From NCBI GenBank assembly GCA_016936255.1, contig JAFGYE010000107.1:62001-126000 (forward strand): 64,000 nucleotides of DNA. Direction: 5' to 3'. The notes below the pieces were generated by a model. It was not told the DNA's origin, did not search any database, and saw nothing but the letters and a program-made list of their open reading frames with translations. Within the stretch, counting starts at the first letter, position 1; each line of letters opens with the position of its first letter. Of this stretch, positions 15,864-25,009 are shown in pieces. The position numbers and the translations under genes were made by a program. The stretch comes from Marinifilaceae bacterium (lineage in GTDB: Bacteria; Bacteroidota; Bacteroidia; Bacteroidales; Marinifilaceae).

Positions 15864-16538
15864 TCAGTATTTAATAACAATATAGCCACTTTTCACATAC
15901 TCTTTGTCTTTAATAATCAACTTAAAGAAATAGGTTCCTTTGGGAAGTTTATCCCCCGGACCTAATTTTACGCCGGCCTTATTGTAACCACCATCCCAGG
16001 CATCATCATTTGAATAATTTCGTTTTTCAAAAACCTTTGTTCCCCATCTGGAAAATACGATGAATTCATTTTCAGGATAGTTCTCTATTCCTTTAATGAA
16101 AAATTTCTCGTTGGTTCCATCATTGTTGGGGGTAAAGGATGATGGGATCATAAGTTCAACCTGATTTGGATCCAGAACATTTACGAGAACGAAAGCTTTA
16201 CTGCAATTATTATTTTCATTACAAATTTGATAACGGATAGTATCCGTGCCAAATGAATTTTCATAAGGATAGTAAATCATTAAAGTGTTATTCTCTATCA
16301 AATGCATTTTTCCATATTGGTCGGTTTGATTTAAGATTGAAATCTTAAGTCCATCAACATCAGAAAATTTGTCATTTTCCAGAAAATCAACTTCTATATA
16401 TACCACTTCGTTTGCAAGGCTTTTATTGGTTATTGAAACCGTATCGTTTTGTGCAACAGGAGTAATCTGCCCGAAACTTACTGAGAAGTTTAAGCAAATT
16501 AGTATAGTAAGCAGGCAAATGGGTAGATAAAATCTCAT
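15864..16538 (-). CDS. T9SS type B sorting domain-containing protein
   Basis: 224 residues. A signal peptide (1-24) precedes a cadherin/Ig-like domain starting TPVAQNDTVSI. From about residue 130 there is a gliding-motility-associated C-terminal domain with MIPSSFTPNNDGTNEKF, FSRWGTKVFEKR, AWDGGYNKAG and KGTYFFKLIIKD. This is the type B secretion signal recognised by T9SS. The protein is very short for a type B substrate, with only one domain before the signal. It is the first of a three-gene unit with PorP/SprF and the OmpA/PD40 protein, so it may be part of the envelope complex rather than a released product. Confidence 0.92.
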   Translation of the reverse strand: MRFYLPICLLTILICLNFSVSFGQITPVAQNDTVSITNKSLANEVVYIEVDFLENDKFSDVDGLKISILNQTDQYGKMHLIENNTLMIYYPYENSFGTDTIRYQICNENNNCSKAFVLVNVLDPNQVELMIPSSFTPNNDGTNEKFFIKGIENYPENEFIVFSRWGTKVFEKRNYSNDDAWDGGYNKAGVKLGPGDKLPKGTYFFKLIIKDKEYVKSGYIVIKY

Positions 16539-16592
16539 AGTTGGGATTTATGTACAACTTAATTTTTGTTACTGTTTTTATGAATCAAAATT

Positions 16593-17594
16593 CTAATGAA
16601 GAATTTTAAAGATTAATTCCTTTAATAAATCTCCATGCTTCGTACTTACATCTCCAATTCCTTTCGATTTAAGATCATATTCCCGCAGCAGTGCAATTAT
16701 AGCAACTAGTTTTTTGGGGTTGTAATTTTTTGCTGCCAGTTTATAGTCTTTTATAAAATAAGGATTAATTTGTAAAGTAGAAGCTACCATTTTATCATTG
16801 GTTTTATTTTTGATAAAATAATACTTTAAAACTTTTGAGAAATACGAGTGTAATAAGGCAATGGTTACAATCATTGGATTATTTTTTTCATTCGTAGCGA
16901 AATAGTTTATGATTTGATTGGCTTTAAAAACATCTTTTTTGCCCAATGCATTTTGTAATTCAAAATTGTTAAAATCTTTAGATATCCCAATATTTTTTTC
17001 AATGTCGCCGGGCGAAATTGTTTTAGTCTCCGTGATATTTATGGTTAATTTATCAATTGCATTGGTAATTTTACCCAAATCGTTGCCTAAAAATTCAGCA
17101 AGTAAAAAGCACGCTTTCGAATCAATTTGATATCCTTGTTGACTGGTATAATTTTTTATCCAATCGGGAACTTGATTTTCATAGATTTTTTTCGATTCAA
17201 ATAAGATTCCGTTCTTAGCAATCTCTTTTGTGAAGCTTTTTCTTTTGTCTAAGGATTTATATTTGTAATTAATTACCAGTATGGTTGAATGCAATGGATT
17301 TTGAATGTAGGAAAGAAGCTGATCAATGTTTTTTATATTTTGAGCTTCCCGAACCACAACCAATTGTTTTTCAGCCATCATTGGAAACCTTCGGGCAGTG
17401 GTTACTATGGTACCAATATCGGTATCTTTTCCATACAGTATTGTTTGATTAAAATCTTTATCAGATTCATTCAGTGCATTCTCAATAATGTAATCAGTAA
17501 TCTGATCGATAAAAAAACTTTCTTCTCCCATTAAAAAATAAACCGGAGCGTATTCTTTCTTTTTTAGGCTTTTAAGAATATCCTCAAATGTCAT
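16593..17594 (-). CDS. holA: DNA polymerase III subunit delta
   Basis: 333 residues with the HolA layout. The N-terminal domain has YFLMGEESFFIDQITDYI. The AAA+-like second domain includes TTARRFPMMAEKQLVVVREA. A helical C-terminal collar domain runs from about residue 210 (NFELQNALGKKDVFKANQII). Delta opens the beta clamp within the clamp loader. The HolA-specific sequence is diverged, as is usual, but the order of motifs is clear. It lies 11 bases downstream of the AMP nucleosidase gene, so the two are probably co-transcribed. Confidence 0.93.
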   Translation of the reverse strand: MTFEDILKSLKKKEYAPVYFLMGEESFFIDQITDYIIENALNESDKDFNQTILYGKDTDIGTIVTTARRFPMMAEKQLVVVREAQNIKNIDQLLSYIQNPLHSTILVINYKYKSLDKRKSFTKEIAKNGILFESKKIYENQVPDWIKNYTSQQGYQIDSKACFLLAEFLGNDLGKITNAIDKLTINITETKTISPGDIEKNIGISKDFNNFELQNALGKKDVFKANQIINYFATNEKNNPMIVTIALLHSYFSKVLKYYFIKNKTNDKMVASTLQINPYFIKDYKLAAKNYNPKKLVAIIALLREYDLKSKGIGDVSTKHGDLLKELIFKILH

Positions 17595-17605
17595 AGGTTT
17601 TTGTG

Positions 17606-18376
17606 TTAGAAGCGTAAGTGTTTTACTGATTGCTTATTATGCATAATTTCTTTTAAGGATTCAATACCTATTCGGATGTGTTCTTCTACAAAATCAAGTG
17701 TCACTTTTGCATCACTTTCATCTGTTTTTATTCCATCAGAAATCATTGGCTGATCCGAAACTAAAAGCAAAGCTCCTGTAGGAATTCCATTATAAAATCC
17801 GACAGTAAATATTGTTGCCGTTTCCATATCAATAGCCATGGCTCTGGTTTTAGACAGATACTTTTTGAAACGTTCGTCGAATTCCCATACCCGCTTGTTG
17901 GTCGTGAATACTGTTCCTGTATAATAGTCTCTGTTTCGATCTGAAATGACCTGAGAAACTGCTCTTTGAAGACTAAATGCCGGCAGAGAAGGGACTTCGG
18001 CAGGCAGATAGTCATTAGAGGTTCCTTCGCTGCGAATTGCGGCTATTGGAAGAATTAGATCGCCAAGTTTGTTTTTACGCTTTAATCCTCCGCATTTGCC
18101 TAAAAAAAGAACTCCTTTGGGTTTAATAGCACTTAGCAAATCTAAAATTGTTGCGGCATTCGGACTCCCCATACCAAAATTAATTATGGTAATGTTTTCG
18201 GCCGATGCATTTGGCATTGCTTTGTCTTCGCCCAGAATTTCAACATTGTGCCATTCAGCGAACAGCTCAACATAGTGATTAAAATTAGTTAGAAGAATAT
18301 ATGGACTAAAATCAGTGAGTTCTCGGCCGGTATATCTGGTTAGCCAGTTTTTTACAATTTCCTCTTTTGTTTTCAT
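17606..18376 (-). CDS. amn: AMP nucleosidase
   Basis: 256 residues, a short form that consists of the phosphorylase-type catalytic domain without the N-terminal regulatory domain of E. coli Amn. Motifs include NFGMGSPNAATILDLLS, GVLFLGKCGGLKRKNKLGDL and AIDMETATIFTVGF, the usual purine-binding Met-Glu pair. It hydrolyses AMP to adenine and ribose 5-phosphate. Other nucleoside phosphorylase-fold enzymes are possible, but KCGGLKRK and the overall length match the Bacteroidota AMP nucleosidase group. Divergent from the nuclease-fold gene at 18440. Confidence 0.87.
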   Translation of the reverse strand: MKTKEEIVKNWLTRYTGRELTDFSPYILLTNFNHYVELFAEWHNVEILGEDKAMPNASAENITIINFGMGSPNAATILDLLSAIKPKGVLFLGKCGGLKRKNKLGDLILPIAAIRSEGTSNDYLPAEVPSLPAFSLQRAVSQVISDRNRDYYTGTVFTTNKRVWEFDERFKKYLSKTRAMAIDMETATIFTVGFYNGIPTGALLLVSDQPMISDGIKTDESDAKVTLDFVEEHIRIGIESLKEIMHNKQSVKHLRF

Positions 18377-18439
18377 GTGGGCTTGGTAATTAAATATCAG
18401 GAATAATCTTCTACCTTTATGGGCTGTAACTGCAATTTT

Positions 18440-18904
18440 ATGGAAAATTTAAATTTACCAACTTATTCCTTTAAAATAAAATCTGAACTGCAAAGAAAAC
18501 TAATTTTTGACAGTATTCGAAAGAAGTATGTGGCATTGACTCCTGAAGAGTGGGTCAGACAAAATTTCATTCAATATTTGGTGAATGAAAAGAGGTATCC
18601 GGGATCTTTAATTGCAATTGAAAAGAAAGTGGATGTTAATCTTCTTCCGCAGCGCAGCGATATTGTTTTGTATAATAATAATGCACAACCTGTTATGATT
18701 GTTGAATGCAAATCGGTTAAGGTAAAGATAACTCAGGATGTTTTCAATCAGATTGCACGTTACAATATGAAACTGAGAGTCCCTTTTTTGGTTGTTACCA
18801 ATGGTTTACAGCATTATTGTTGCCAAATGGATTATGACAAAAAGAGTTTTAAATTTATTCCGGAAATTCCTTTTTATGAAAGTATTAATGGTTTGCAGGA
18901 TTAA
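18440..18904 (+). CDS. Stand-alone HsdR-N/PD-(D/E)XK nuclease-fold protein
   Basis: 154 residues from ATG 18440. An ATG 21 bases upstream is in frame, but TACCTTTA at 18412-18419, one mismatch from the -7 consensus, would place the start site between them. The fold signature is RSDIVLYNNN-x5-IVECKS, the PD-(D/E)XK core seen in the N-terminal domain of type I restriction R subunits. LTPEEWVRQNFIQYL precedes it, a common feature of these single-domain proteins. There is no helicase, methylase or specificity subunit nearby, so this is not a restriction system by context. It overlaps the convergent acetyltransferase gene by 20 bases. Confidence 0.75.
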   Translation: MENLNLPTYSFKIKSELQRKLIFDSIRKKYVALTPEEWVRQNFIQYLVNEKRYPGSLIAIEKKVDVNLLPQRSDIVLYNNNAQPVMIVECKSVKVKITQDVFNQIARYNMKLRVPFLVVTNGLQHYCCQMDYDKKSFKFIPEIPFYESINGLQD

Positions 18905-19421
18905 TTTTTTGTAGGCTGTATTCATCAAGCCAACCGTTTTTTGAACGGATCCAATCTTTTTTATTTCCCATAATTTTAAATCCTTGTTTTGTAAACAAGC
19001 GAAGGCTAACTTCATTTGTGGCTGTAATATTACAGTATAGCTGATGAACCTGCAAAGTGCTAAATGCATAGTTACAAAAGATTTGTAAGGCTTCCGAAGC
19101 AAATCCTTTGTTTTTGTTTTCGGTATCATTTATTAAGATTCCAATCCCTGCTCTTTGGTGAAATGGATCAAAATCGAATAGATCGATTAGGCCTATTGGC
19201 GTATTTGTTTCAACTAATTCAATAACTAAGCGGAGTTGTTTGGTCTCAAAAATATCCAGATGTGATGATTCCAGATATTGCTTTAAGATAAAAATTGAAA
19301 ATGGTTTTAAGGTATGACTGACTTCCCAAATAGTAGAATCATTCTCCCATTTGTAGAGAAGTTTTAAATCGGTAGGTTCAAGAGCCCGTAATCGAATATT
19401 TTTACCTTCAAGGATTTGCAT
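18885..19421 (-). CDS. GNAT N-acetyltransferase, RimJ/SpeG-like
   Basis: 178 residues from ATG 19421; upstream ATGs at 19433 and 19466 are in frame but run into the preceding gene, whose stop is at 19423-19425. MQILEGKNIRLRALEPTD is the typical N-terminus of this group. GIGILINDTENKNKGFASEAL covers the acetyl-CoA loop, and HQLYCNITATNEVSLRLFTKQGF the C-terminal motif. Members acetylate polyamines, ribosomal protein N-termini or antibiotics; the substrate is not evident. The start codon sits just beyond the stop of the PD40/SPOR gene, so translation may be coupled. Confidence 0.85.
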   Translation of the reverse strand: MQILEGKNIRLRALEPTDLKLLYKWENDSTIWEVSHTLKPFSIFILKQYLESSHLDIFETKQLRLVIELVETNTPIGLIDLFDFDPFHQRAGIGILINDTENKNKGFASEALQIFCNYAFSTLQVHQLYCNITATNEVSLRLFTKQGFKIMGNKKDWIRSKNGWLDEYSLQKINPANH

Positions 19422-19422
19422 T

Positions 19423-22400
19423 TTAGTGTTCATTATACCATTTAATTTCCCTTGTGAAGGCATCAAGATAACCTTTTTTCGTCACTGAGGAAAGCCTGCT
19501 TTTGGCTTTTTTCAATGATGAATATTTCTGAAAAGTATATCTGGATAAACCATCGTTTCCCTTATAAATCTGAAGGCTGTCAGTTCCCAAGTTGCTAAAG
19601 TAGGAAAGAGGTCTGGCGTTTCGAAGAGCCATTACCTGAATTGTGTAGAAGTTATCTGTTTCATCAGTATTGAAATTCAATACATGTTCTCCCGAAAGAG
19701 ATTTTCTTACAAAAGCATCCCAATAGCCTCTTTTAAGAACATATCCCAAATCATTAACAGCAGCACCTTTACTTTGATATGTCCGATAGGTGTAGCGGTA
19801 CAATCCATTTACATCAGAGAAAACAGTAACATTCCCCAAATCAGAAAAGAAAGATAAGGGTTTGGGATTTCGAAGCGCCATTACCTGAATGGTGTAGGTG
19901 TCTTTTTCGGAATATTTCATTCCGGAATACAGCAATTGACCGTTGATTACAGTACGAACAAATGCATCCCAATATCCCATTCGAATCAATCTGTTCATTT
20001 CGGTAACAGCATGCTGATAGGATGTGTATTTTTTATAGGTATATCGGGTATAGCCATCACCTCCGCGGAAAGCTTTTACATTATCCAGATTATCAAAAAA
20101 GTCTGTTTCAACGTATAGTTTCAGCGCCATTATCTGAATGGTGTAATAAGTTTCTCCGCCAGTTTGTTCTTGAATTAAATTATCGTTCGATAAAATTTTG
20201 ATTTTTGAAGCTGTGAATCCTTTAGAAACAATATCCTTTTGAGCTTTAGCAGCTTTCTTATAGTCTTTGAACTTACCGTAGGTGTAGTGGTATTTCTTGT
20301 CTGGACCAATGGTCTCTTTCACACCATCAAGGGTTGCAAAAAGTTCTGGTTGTGGCGAATTAAAATTTCCTAAATCCAACGTGAATGCTAAATCACCAGA
20401 ATTTAACACCTCAATTTTTGAGTTTTGGGCATTAACAATTGATTGTTTAATTAACTCGGCTTGCGCCTTAATATCAATATTTTCAGATTCTTGGGCTGGC
20501 TCGTCTTTTTTCATTTTCGGTATTGTTACCGGATTTTTTATTGGAATCAGATTTTTACCGGGAAGAATCGTGGTACTACCAGATTTGTCTTTTGCATTTA
20601 TGATATCCTTTTTAATTTCTGCCGGAACAACAGAATCGATTTTAATTTCTTCGTTGGCACTGATTGTATCACTGCTAACTTCAGGAGTGATGAACTTTTT
20701 GTCTTCAGGAATAGAATCTTTGGTTGGAGGAAGTGAACCAATTTCACTTAGTTTACTTTCATCCAAATCGATCAGTTCCAAAGTGTTTGGATAGTCTGGT
20801 TCATCCTTGGTTCTCAATGTTAACGGAAGCAGGGTAATAACACTGTGATTTTCTTTGTTTGCAAATTCGGGGGGGATATTTAAAATGGTACGAAGAGTTC
20901 TGTAACCTTCAGCTACGATTTCGATATCGTATTTTTTACCGGCATCAACAATAAACAGGAATTTACCCGTTGCGGCATTTGGTGTATAAATTCCGATTAC
21001 ATTTCCATCTTTACTTACTGTGATTTTAGAATTTATAACCACATCGCCGCTCGAATTGATAATTTTTCCTTTCAGTACAAATAGTCCCGCTGTATTTTCG
21101 TCAGGAGTTTTGATTAAAAAGATGTCCGTTCTTCCAAAGCTGCCTTTTCTGTAGGAAGCAAAATACGCTCTTTTGCCATCGGGTGTTGGAGTGTAATAAA
21201 TATCATCGTCTGTTGAATTAATTGGGTAACCGACATTAACAGGTGCAGTCCAGCGGCCTTTGATGTTTACGCTTTTGAAAATATCCAATCCGCCCATCGT
21301 TTTATGACCGGCAGAACTAAAATATAAGGTTTTTCCATCCGGGTGAATGAAGGGAGCATCGTCATCATATTCGGTATTGATAGCAGGGCCTAGATTTTTT
21401 GCGCGGCCCCATTTTCCGTTGGGAAGTTTGGTAACGGTGTAAACATCCATGCCGCCAAATCCGCCCGGACGATTACTGGAAAAGAATATTGTTCTGTTAT
21501 CAGCAGAAATTGAAATATGACTTTCCTTACTTGATGAGTTGATAACAGGAGCCAGTTTTTCAGGTTTGCTCCACTCATTGCCATTCAGTCTGCTTCTGTA
21601 AATATCTCCGCCTTCGGATTCCCGGCTATTAACAAAACCAGCTTTGTAAATATATAGTTCCTGGCCATCAGCCGAAATGGAGATGGAGGCATCGTGGTCG
21701 ATTGTGTTGAGCTTTGTGATTCCCACCGGATCCGACCAGATTCCATTGGTGCGGTGGGTGATATAGATATCTTCGAAATATTGACCGTCAGAATCAATTT
21801 TGCTTCCGGTACCGTTTCTTCTTGAAGTGAAAACCATGGTGCTTTCATCAGCAGTAACTCCCGGACTATGTTCAGAAAATTCGGTGTTTATTTTATTTCC
21901 CAGATTGATGATGGAGATGTTTACCGGATTCTTCATCAATTCAATACCATTTTTACACATTTGCATATTGCGCTGAATATCATTCCGAAAGGATGTATTC
22001 TGAGGTGAAATGATCTGTAATAAATCTTTGTAAACTTTTAGAGCTTCTTTAAATTGGTAATTGGCATGATATGCTTTTGCCAAATTAAAGTATACATCCA
22101 TTGAAACATTGTTTCTTGAGCTGGTGTATTGAATTGCTTTTTCTAACAGGTCAACCGATTTTTCTTTTTCTGACACAATGTTCAGATAGCACAATCCTAA
22201 TTTGAAATTTAAATCAGCATTTCGGGAGGATTCATCGAGTAACTCTTTGTAAATGATGGCTGCTTTTGAAAAGTTTTTATTGTCGAGAAATTTCTCTGCG
22301 ATTTGATATTGTCTTTTCGATTTAATTTTTTGCTGTTTAGGAGAAGCAAAAAGAGAGTGAGAGTTAGTTATCCCTATTAAAATAGAGATAAGAACCATAA

Positions 22401-22482
22401 AAAAAACCTTTAGCGCAAAAGGTGTCTTTTTGTTCAGTTTATGGACTGTTGAACAGGTTATATGGTTTAAATTAATTAACAA
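19423..22482 (-). CDS. PD40 propeller protein with TPR region and C-terminal SPOR-like repeats
   Basis: 1019 residues from TTG 22482, a start chosen because it keeps the basic n-region (KLNKKTPFALK) of the signal peptide; the first ATG is at 22398. TPR-like helices occupy about 60-185 and PD40 blades about 190-460 (ISISADNRTIFFSSNRPGGF, FIHPDGKTLYFSSAG). A carboxypeptidase-regulatory domain spans about 465-545, then an acidic low-complexity linker. From about 690 to the end there are four SPOR-like repeats, with YTIQVMALRN, LYRYTYRTY and KRGYWDAFVR recurring. SPOR domains bind denuded glycan strands in peptidoglycan, so this is probably a cell-wall-anchored envelope protein. It looks like a paralogue of the OmpA/PD40 protein with the OmpA end replaced. 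Confidence 0.85.
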   Translation of the reverse strand: MLINLNHITCSTVHKLNKKTPFALKVFFMVLISILIGITNSHSLFASPKQQKIKSKRQYQIAEKFLDNKNFSKAAIIYKELLDESSRNADLNFKLGLCYLNIVSEKEKSVDLLEKAIQYTSSRNNVSMDVYFNLAKAYHANYQFKEALKVYKDLLQIISPQNTSFRNDIQRNMQMCKNGIELMKNPVNISIINLGNKINTEFSEHSPGVTADESTMVFTSRRNGTGSKIDSDGQYFEDIYITHRTNGIWSDPVGITKLNTIDHDASISISADGQELYIYKAGFVNSRESEGGDIYRSRLNGNEWSKPEKLAPVINSSSKESHISISADNRTIFFSSNRPGGFGGMDVYTVTKLPNGKWGRAKNLGPAINTEYDDDAPFIHPDGKTLYFSSAGHKTMGGLDIFKSVNIKGRWTAPVNVGYPINSTDDDIYYTPTPDGKRAYFASYRKGSFGRTDIFLIKTPDENTAGLFVLKGKIINSSGDVVINSKITVSKDGNVIGIYTPNAATGKFLFIVDAGKKYDIEIVAEGYRTLRTILNIPPEFANKENHSVITLLPLTLRTKDEPDYPNTLELIDLDESKLSEIGSLPPTKDSIPEDKKFITPEVSSDTISANEEIKIDSVVPAEIKKDIINAKDKSGSTTILPGKNLIPIKNPVTIPKMKKDEPAQESENIDIKAQAELIKQSIVNAQNSKIEVLNSGDLAFTLDLGNFNSPQPELFATLDGVKETIGPDKKYHYTYGKFKDYKKAAKAQKDIVSKGFTASKIKILSNDNLIQEQTGGETYYTIQIMALKLYVETDFFDNLDNVKAFRGGDGYTRYTYKKYTSYQHAVTEMNRLIRMGYWDAFVRTVINGQLLYSGMKYSEKDTYTIQVMALRNPKPLSFFSDLGNVTVFSDVNGLYRYTYRTYQSKGAAVNDLGYVLKRGYWDAFVRKSLSGEHVLNFNTDETDNFYTIQVMALRNARPLSYFSNLGTDSLQIYKGNDGLSRYTFQKYSSLKKAKSRLSSVTKKGYLDAFTREIKWYNEH

Positions 22483-22519
22483 TAATTAAATATAGTAGAT
22501 AAGGGTCAAACTCCAATAA

Positions 22520-22527
22520 CAAATGTA
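22520..22527 (-). promoter_or_regulatory. -7 promoter box for the PD40/SPOR gene
   Basis: On the minus strand TACATTTG matches TAnnTTTG exactly. The start site would be near 22513, about 30 bases before the TTG start at 22482, which supports that start over the ATG at 22398. Confidence 0.5.
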
Positions 22528-22672
22528 ATAAAAAAGCAGAATTGTTAATAAAAACTTACAACTTTCTCTAACGCGTTTAAATTCTTGCTAAAATAGTCAA
22601 TGCTGCACATTTATACTGTACAAAATAAATAATTTTGTTTGATATTTTGAGTAATAGCCAAAGAATTGGTAC

Positions 22673-22705
22673 AAAAAAGCCATCAAAGAAGATTCGATGG
22701 CTTTT
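22673..22705 (-). terminator. Intrinsic terminator after the E2 gene
   Basis: A 10-bp perfect stem AAAAGCCATC (22675-22684)/GATGGCTTTT (22696-22705), read on the minus strand with a T-run. It lies 20 bases past the stop of the E2 gene. Confidence 0.85.
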
Positions 22706-22724
22706 ATTTAAGTTTTTTTTGAGG

Positions 22725-24044
22725 TTATATTGTTCTTTTTGTATCGAAGTTTTCCAGGTTTTCAGCTATCCTTTTTAGAAACATTCCTCCGAGAGCCCCA
22801 TCAACAACCCTATGATCGTAGGAGAGGGATAAAACCATGATGTGTCGGATACCTATTGTATCTCCATGAGGAGTTTCGATTACTGCAGGCTTCTTTTTTA
22901 TGGCGCCAACCGCCAAAATAGCTACTTCGGGTTGATTAATAATTGGAGTTCCGGTTGTGCTGCCAAATGCTCCAAGGTTGGTGATGGTAAATGTACTGCC
23001 TTTTATTTCGTCGGGCTGTAGTTTGTTGTTTCTTGCCCGCCCGGCCAGATCGTTAACTTTTGTGGTGATGCCAATCAGATTTAATTCATCGGTTGCTTTA
23101 ATAACCGGAACAATTAAATTACCACTCGGAAGTGCAGTTGCCATTCCAATATTGATATATTTTTTACGAATGATCCGATCTCCGTCAACCGAGACATTAA
23201 CCATTGGATAATCTTTTAAAGCACTGGTAACTGCTTCAACAAAAATAGGAGTGAAGGTTAATTTTTGATTTTCCTTCTTCAGGAATTCATCTTTCACTTT
23301 ATTTCTCCAATGTACCAAGCCTGTTACATCTACATCAATAAAGGACGTAACGTGAGGAGAAACCTGTTTTGAATTGAGCATGTATTGCGCAATTAATTTA
23401 CGCATACGATCCATTTCAATGATCTCAACATTTTCGCCCTCGTAGCTTTTGTGAGCAGCAACTGCCGCAGATGGACCTGAACTAATTGGAGCGGCAATTG
23501 GTTCAGCAGGAATTAATTTGCCTGCTTGTGATTTTTTAGTTTCCAGATATTCGAGAATATCTTTTTTTGTGATTCGGCCGGCTTCTCCTGAACCTTGAAT
23601 TTGGTTCAATTCATCGGTGGTGATGTTTTCAGCGACAGCAATTGTTCTTACCAATGGAGAGATAAAAGTTCCACTTTCAGTTTTATTACTGATTTGAGGA
23701 GCAACAGAATCGGAAGGGACAGGTTTTAGAGAAGTTTCAATTTGGGGTTTGGCTTCTTCGAGCTTCGCACTTTCTTCAATTTTTTCTGTCTCAGTATCTT
23801 CGCCGGCAGTTGCTAAAATTGCAACAACATCTCCCACCTGAGGAGTGTCACCTTCATTGAATAGGAATTTTACAATAGTACCCGATTGAGGAGCCGGGAT
23901 TTCTGAATCGACTTTATCGGTAGCAATTTCCATGATGGAATCTTCTTCTTCAACAAAATCACCAACTTTTTTAAGAAATTGAGTAATTGTTGCTTCGGTG
24001 ATTCCTTCACCCATTGCAGGAATCAGGATTTCTATTTTAGCCAT
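22725..24044 (-). CDS. Dihydrolipoamide acyltransferase, E2 of a 2-oxoacid dehydrogenase
   Basis: 439 residues. One lipoyl domain (1-78) has the lipoylated lysine K44 in EIATDKVDSE. A flexible acidic/proline-rich linker is followed by the peripheral-subunit-binding domain (about 128-165: SPLVRTIAVAE, GRITKKDIL). The catalytic acyltransferase domain (about 205-439) ends with SYDHRVVDGALGG (HRVVDG active site). It passes the acyl group from E1 to CoA. The obvious partner is the fused E1 at 4197-6641; the two genes are 16 kb apart on opposite strands, which is common in this phylum. Branched-chain specificity is likely but not proven. Confidence 0.93.
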   Translation of the reverse strand: MAKIEILIPAMGEGITEATITQFLKKVGDFVEEEDSIMEIATDKVDSEIPAPQSGTIVKFLFNEGDTPQVGDVVAILATAGEDTETEKIEESAKLEEAKPQIETSLKPVPSDSVAPQISNKTESGTFISPLVRTIAVAENITTDELNQIQGSGEAGRITKKDILEYLETKKSQAGKLIPAEPIAAPISSGPSAAVAAHKSYEGENVEIIEMDRMRKLIAQYMLNSKQVSPHVTSFIDVDVTGLVHWRNKVKDEFLKKENQKLTFTPIFVEAVTSALKDYPMVNVSVDGDRIIRKKYINIGMATALPSGNLIVPVIKATDELNLIGITTKVNDLAGRARNNKLQPDEIKGSTFTITNLGAFGSTTGTPIINQPEVAILAVGAIKKKPAVIETPHGDTIGIRHIMVLSLSYDHRVVDGALGGMFLKRIAENLENFDTKRTI

Positions 24045-24146
24045 GTTCGTGTTGTGTTTTTTTTGATTGTGTTTATTTAGTCTAAATACTACACGAAATT
24101 AATAAAATAACAGAAACGGACAAATACATCCGAAAAGGGATTGTTT

Positions 24147-24244
24147 CAAGTAACAAGTATCAAGTAATAAGTATTCAATAAACTTGTTCTTGAATTACGG
24201 AACTCCGAACTTTATCTAATTAGTAATTACTAATTACTAATTGA
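24147..24244. repeat. Short tandem repeats and a 20-base palindrome between recR and E2 genes
   Basis: Around 24147-24175 the unit CAAGTA/TAAGTA recurs four times with one-base spacers. At 24217-24236 TAATTAGTAATTACTAATTA is a perfect 20-base palindrome that runs into further TAATTAC units up to the recR stop. No coding potential. Similar low-complexity strings occur in intergenic regions of Bacteroidota (recollection). Confidence 0.5.
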
Positions 24245-24868
24245 TTATTGTAAATTCTGATCGAATGGAGTTCGGTGTAAAATTGATCTTCCCAGTGTAA
24301 TTTCGTCGGTATATTCCAACTCATCGCCAATGGAAACTCCTCTGGCAATTGTTGTTATAGGTACTTTAAATTTGTTCAGTTTTTTATAGAGGTAAAAGTT
24401 GGTTGTATCTCCTTCCATGGTAGTGCTCAAAGCTAAAATAATTTCTTTTGCTTTTCCTTCGCTTACTTTCTGAATTAATGGTTCAATTTTCAGATCGCTG
24501 GGACCAATTCCATCCATTGGCGAAATGATTCCTCCCAAAACATGGTAAATTCCATTGAATTGCTGGGTTCTTTCAATTGACATTACATCGCGGATGCTTT
24601 CTACCACACAAATGGTTTCATGATCGCGTTTGGGGTTGGCACAAATGTCGCATAAATTAGTGTCGGAGATGTTGTAGCAGGAATTGCAATGCTTAATTTC
24701 ATTGCGCAGTTGAATAATTGATGAACCGAAAAGATTTACATCCTCTTTGGGTTGGTTCAGTAAATGCAAAACAAGGCGCAATGCCGTTTTTCTTCCTATA
24801 CCGGGAAGTTTTGAAAACTCAGCAACAGCATTCTCAAGAAGCTTGGAAGGGAAATTGGTGTAACTCAT
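24245..24868 (-). CDS. recR: Recombination mediator protein RecR
   Basis: 207 residues. The helix-hairpin-helix [13 protein letters not shown] is near residue 20. A four-cysteine zinc finger has CNSC and CDIC (about 61-79), and the Toprim domain begins [16 protein letters not shown]. The C-terminal Walker-B-like region has [19 protein letters not shown]. RecR works with RecO/RecF to load RecA on gapped DNA. A perfect -7 box TACTTTTG lies on the minus strand at 24896-24903, about 28 bases before the ATG. Confidence 0.97.
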   Translation of the reverse strand: MSYTNFPSKLLENAVAEFSKLPGIGRKTALRLVLHLLNQPKEDVNLFGSSIIQLRNEIKHCNSCYNISDTNLCDICANPKRDHETICVVESIRDVMSIERTQQFNGIYHVLGGIISPMDGIGPSDLKIEPLIQKVSEGKAKEIILALSTTMEGDTTNFYLYKKLNKFKVPITTIARGVSIGDELEYTDEITLGRSILHRTPFDQNLQ

Positions 24869-24895
24869 TTTTACGATCGATTCTTTAGTCTAGTT

Positions 24896-24903
24896 CAAAA
24901 GTA
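24896..24903 (-). promoter_or_regulatory. -7 promoter box for recR
   Basis: TACTTTTG on the minus strand is an exact TAnnTTTG match and would start transcription about 20 bases before the recR ATG. No clear -33 element. Confidence 0.4.
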
Positions 24904-24953
24904 GCAAAATCCAAGGAAAAAAGAGTTGGAATTCTTTTTTCAATGGCAATTGT

Positions 24954-24986
24954 TTTGGGCAGTCTTAAATGCTTTCTTTATTTTTG
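24954..24986 (+). promoter_or_regulatory. Promoter of the sodium:solute symporter gene, deciding its start codon
   Basis: TTTG (24954-24957), 21 bases, then an exact -7 box TATTTTTG (24979-24986). Transcription near 24993 excludes the TTG at 24926 as a start and supports GTG 25010, only about 17 bases downstream. Confidence 0.55.
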
Positions 24987-25009
24987 ATCTACATTTTAAA
25001 ATTCAGCCT

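Noticed and set aside
20297-20794. 165-codon plus-strand ORF inside the PD40/SPOR gene
   Set aside because: It lies opposite the low-complexity linker of a long, well-supported gene; composition explains the open frame.
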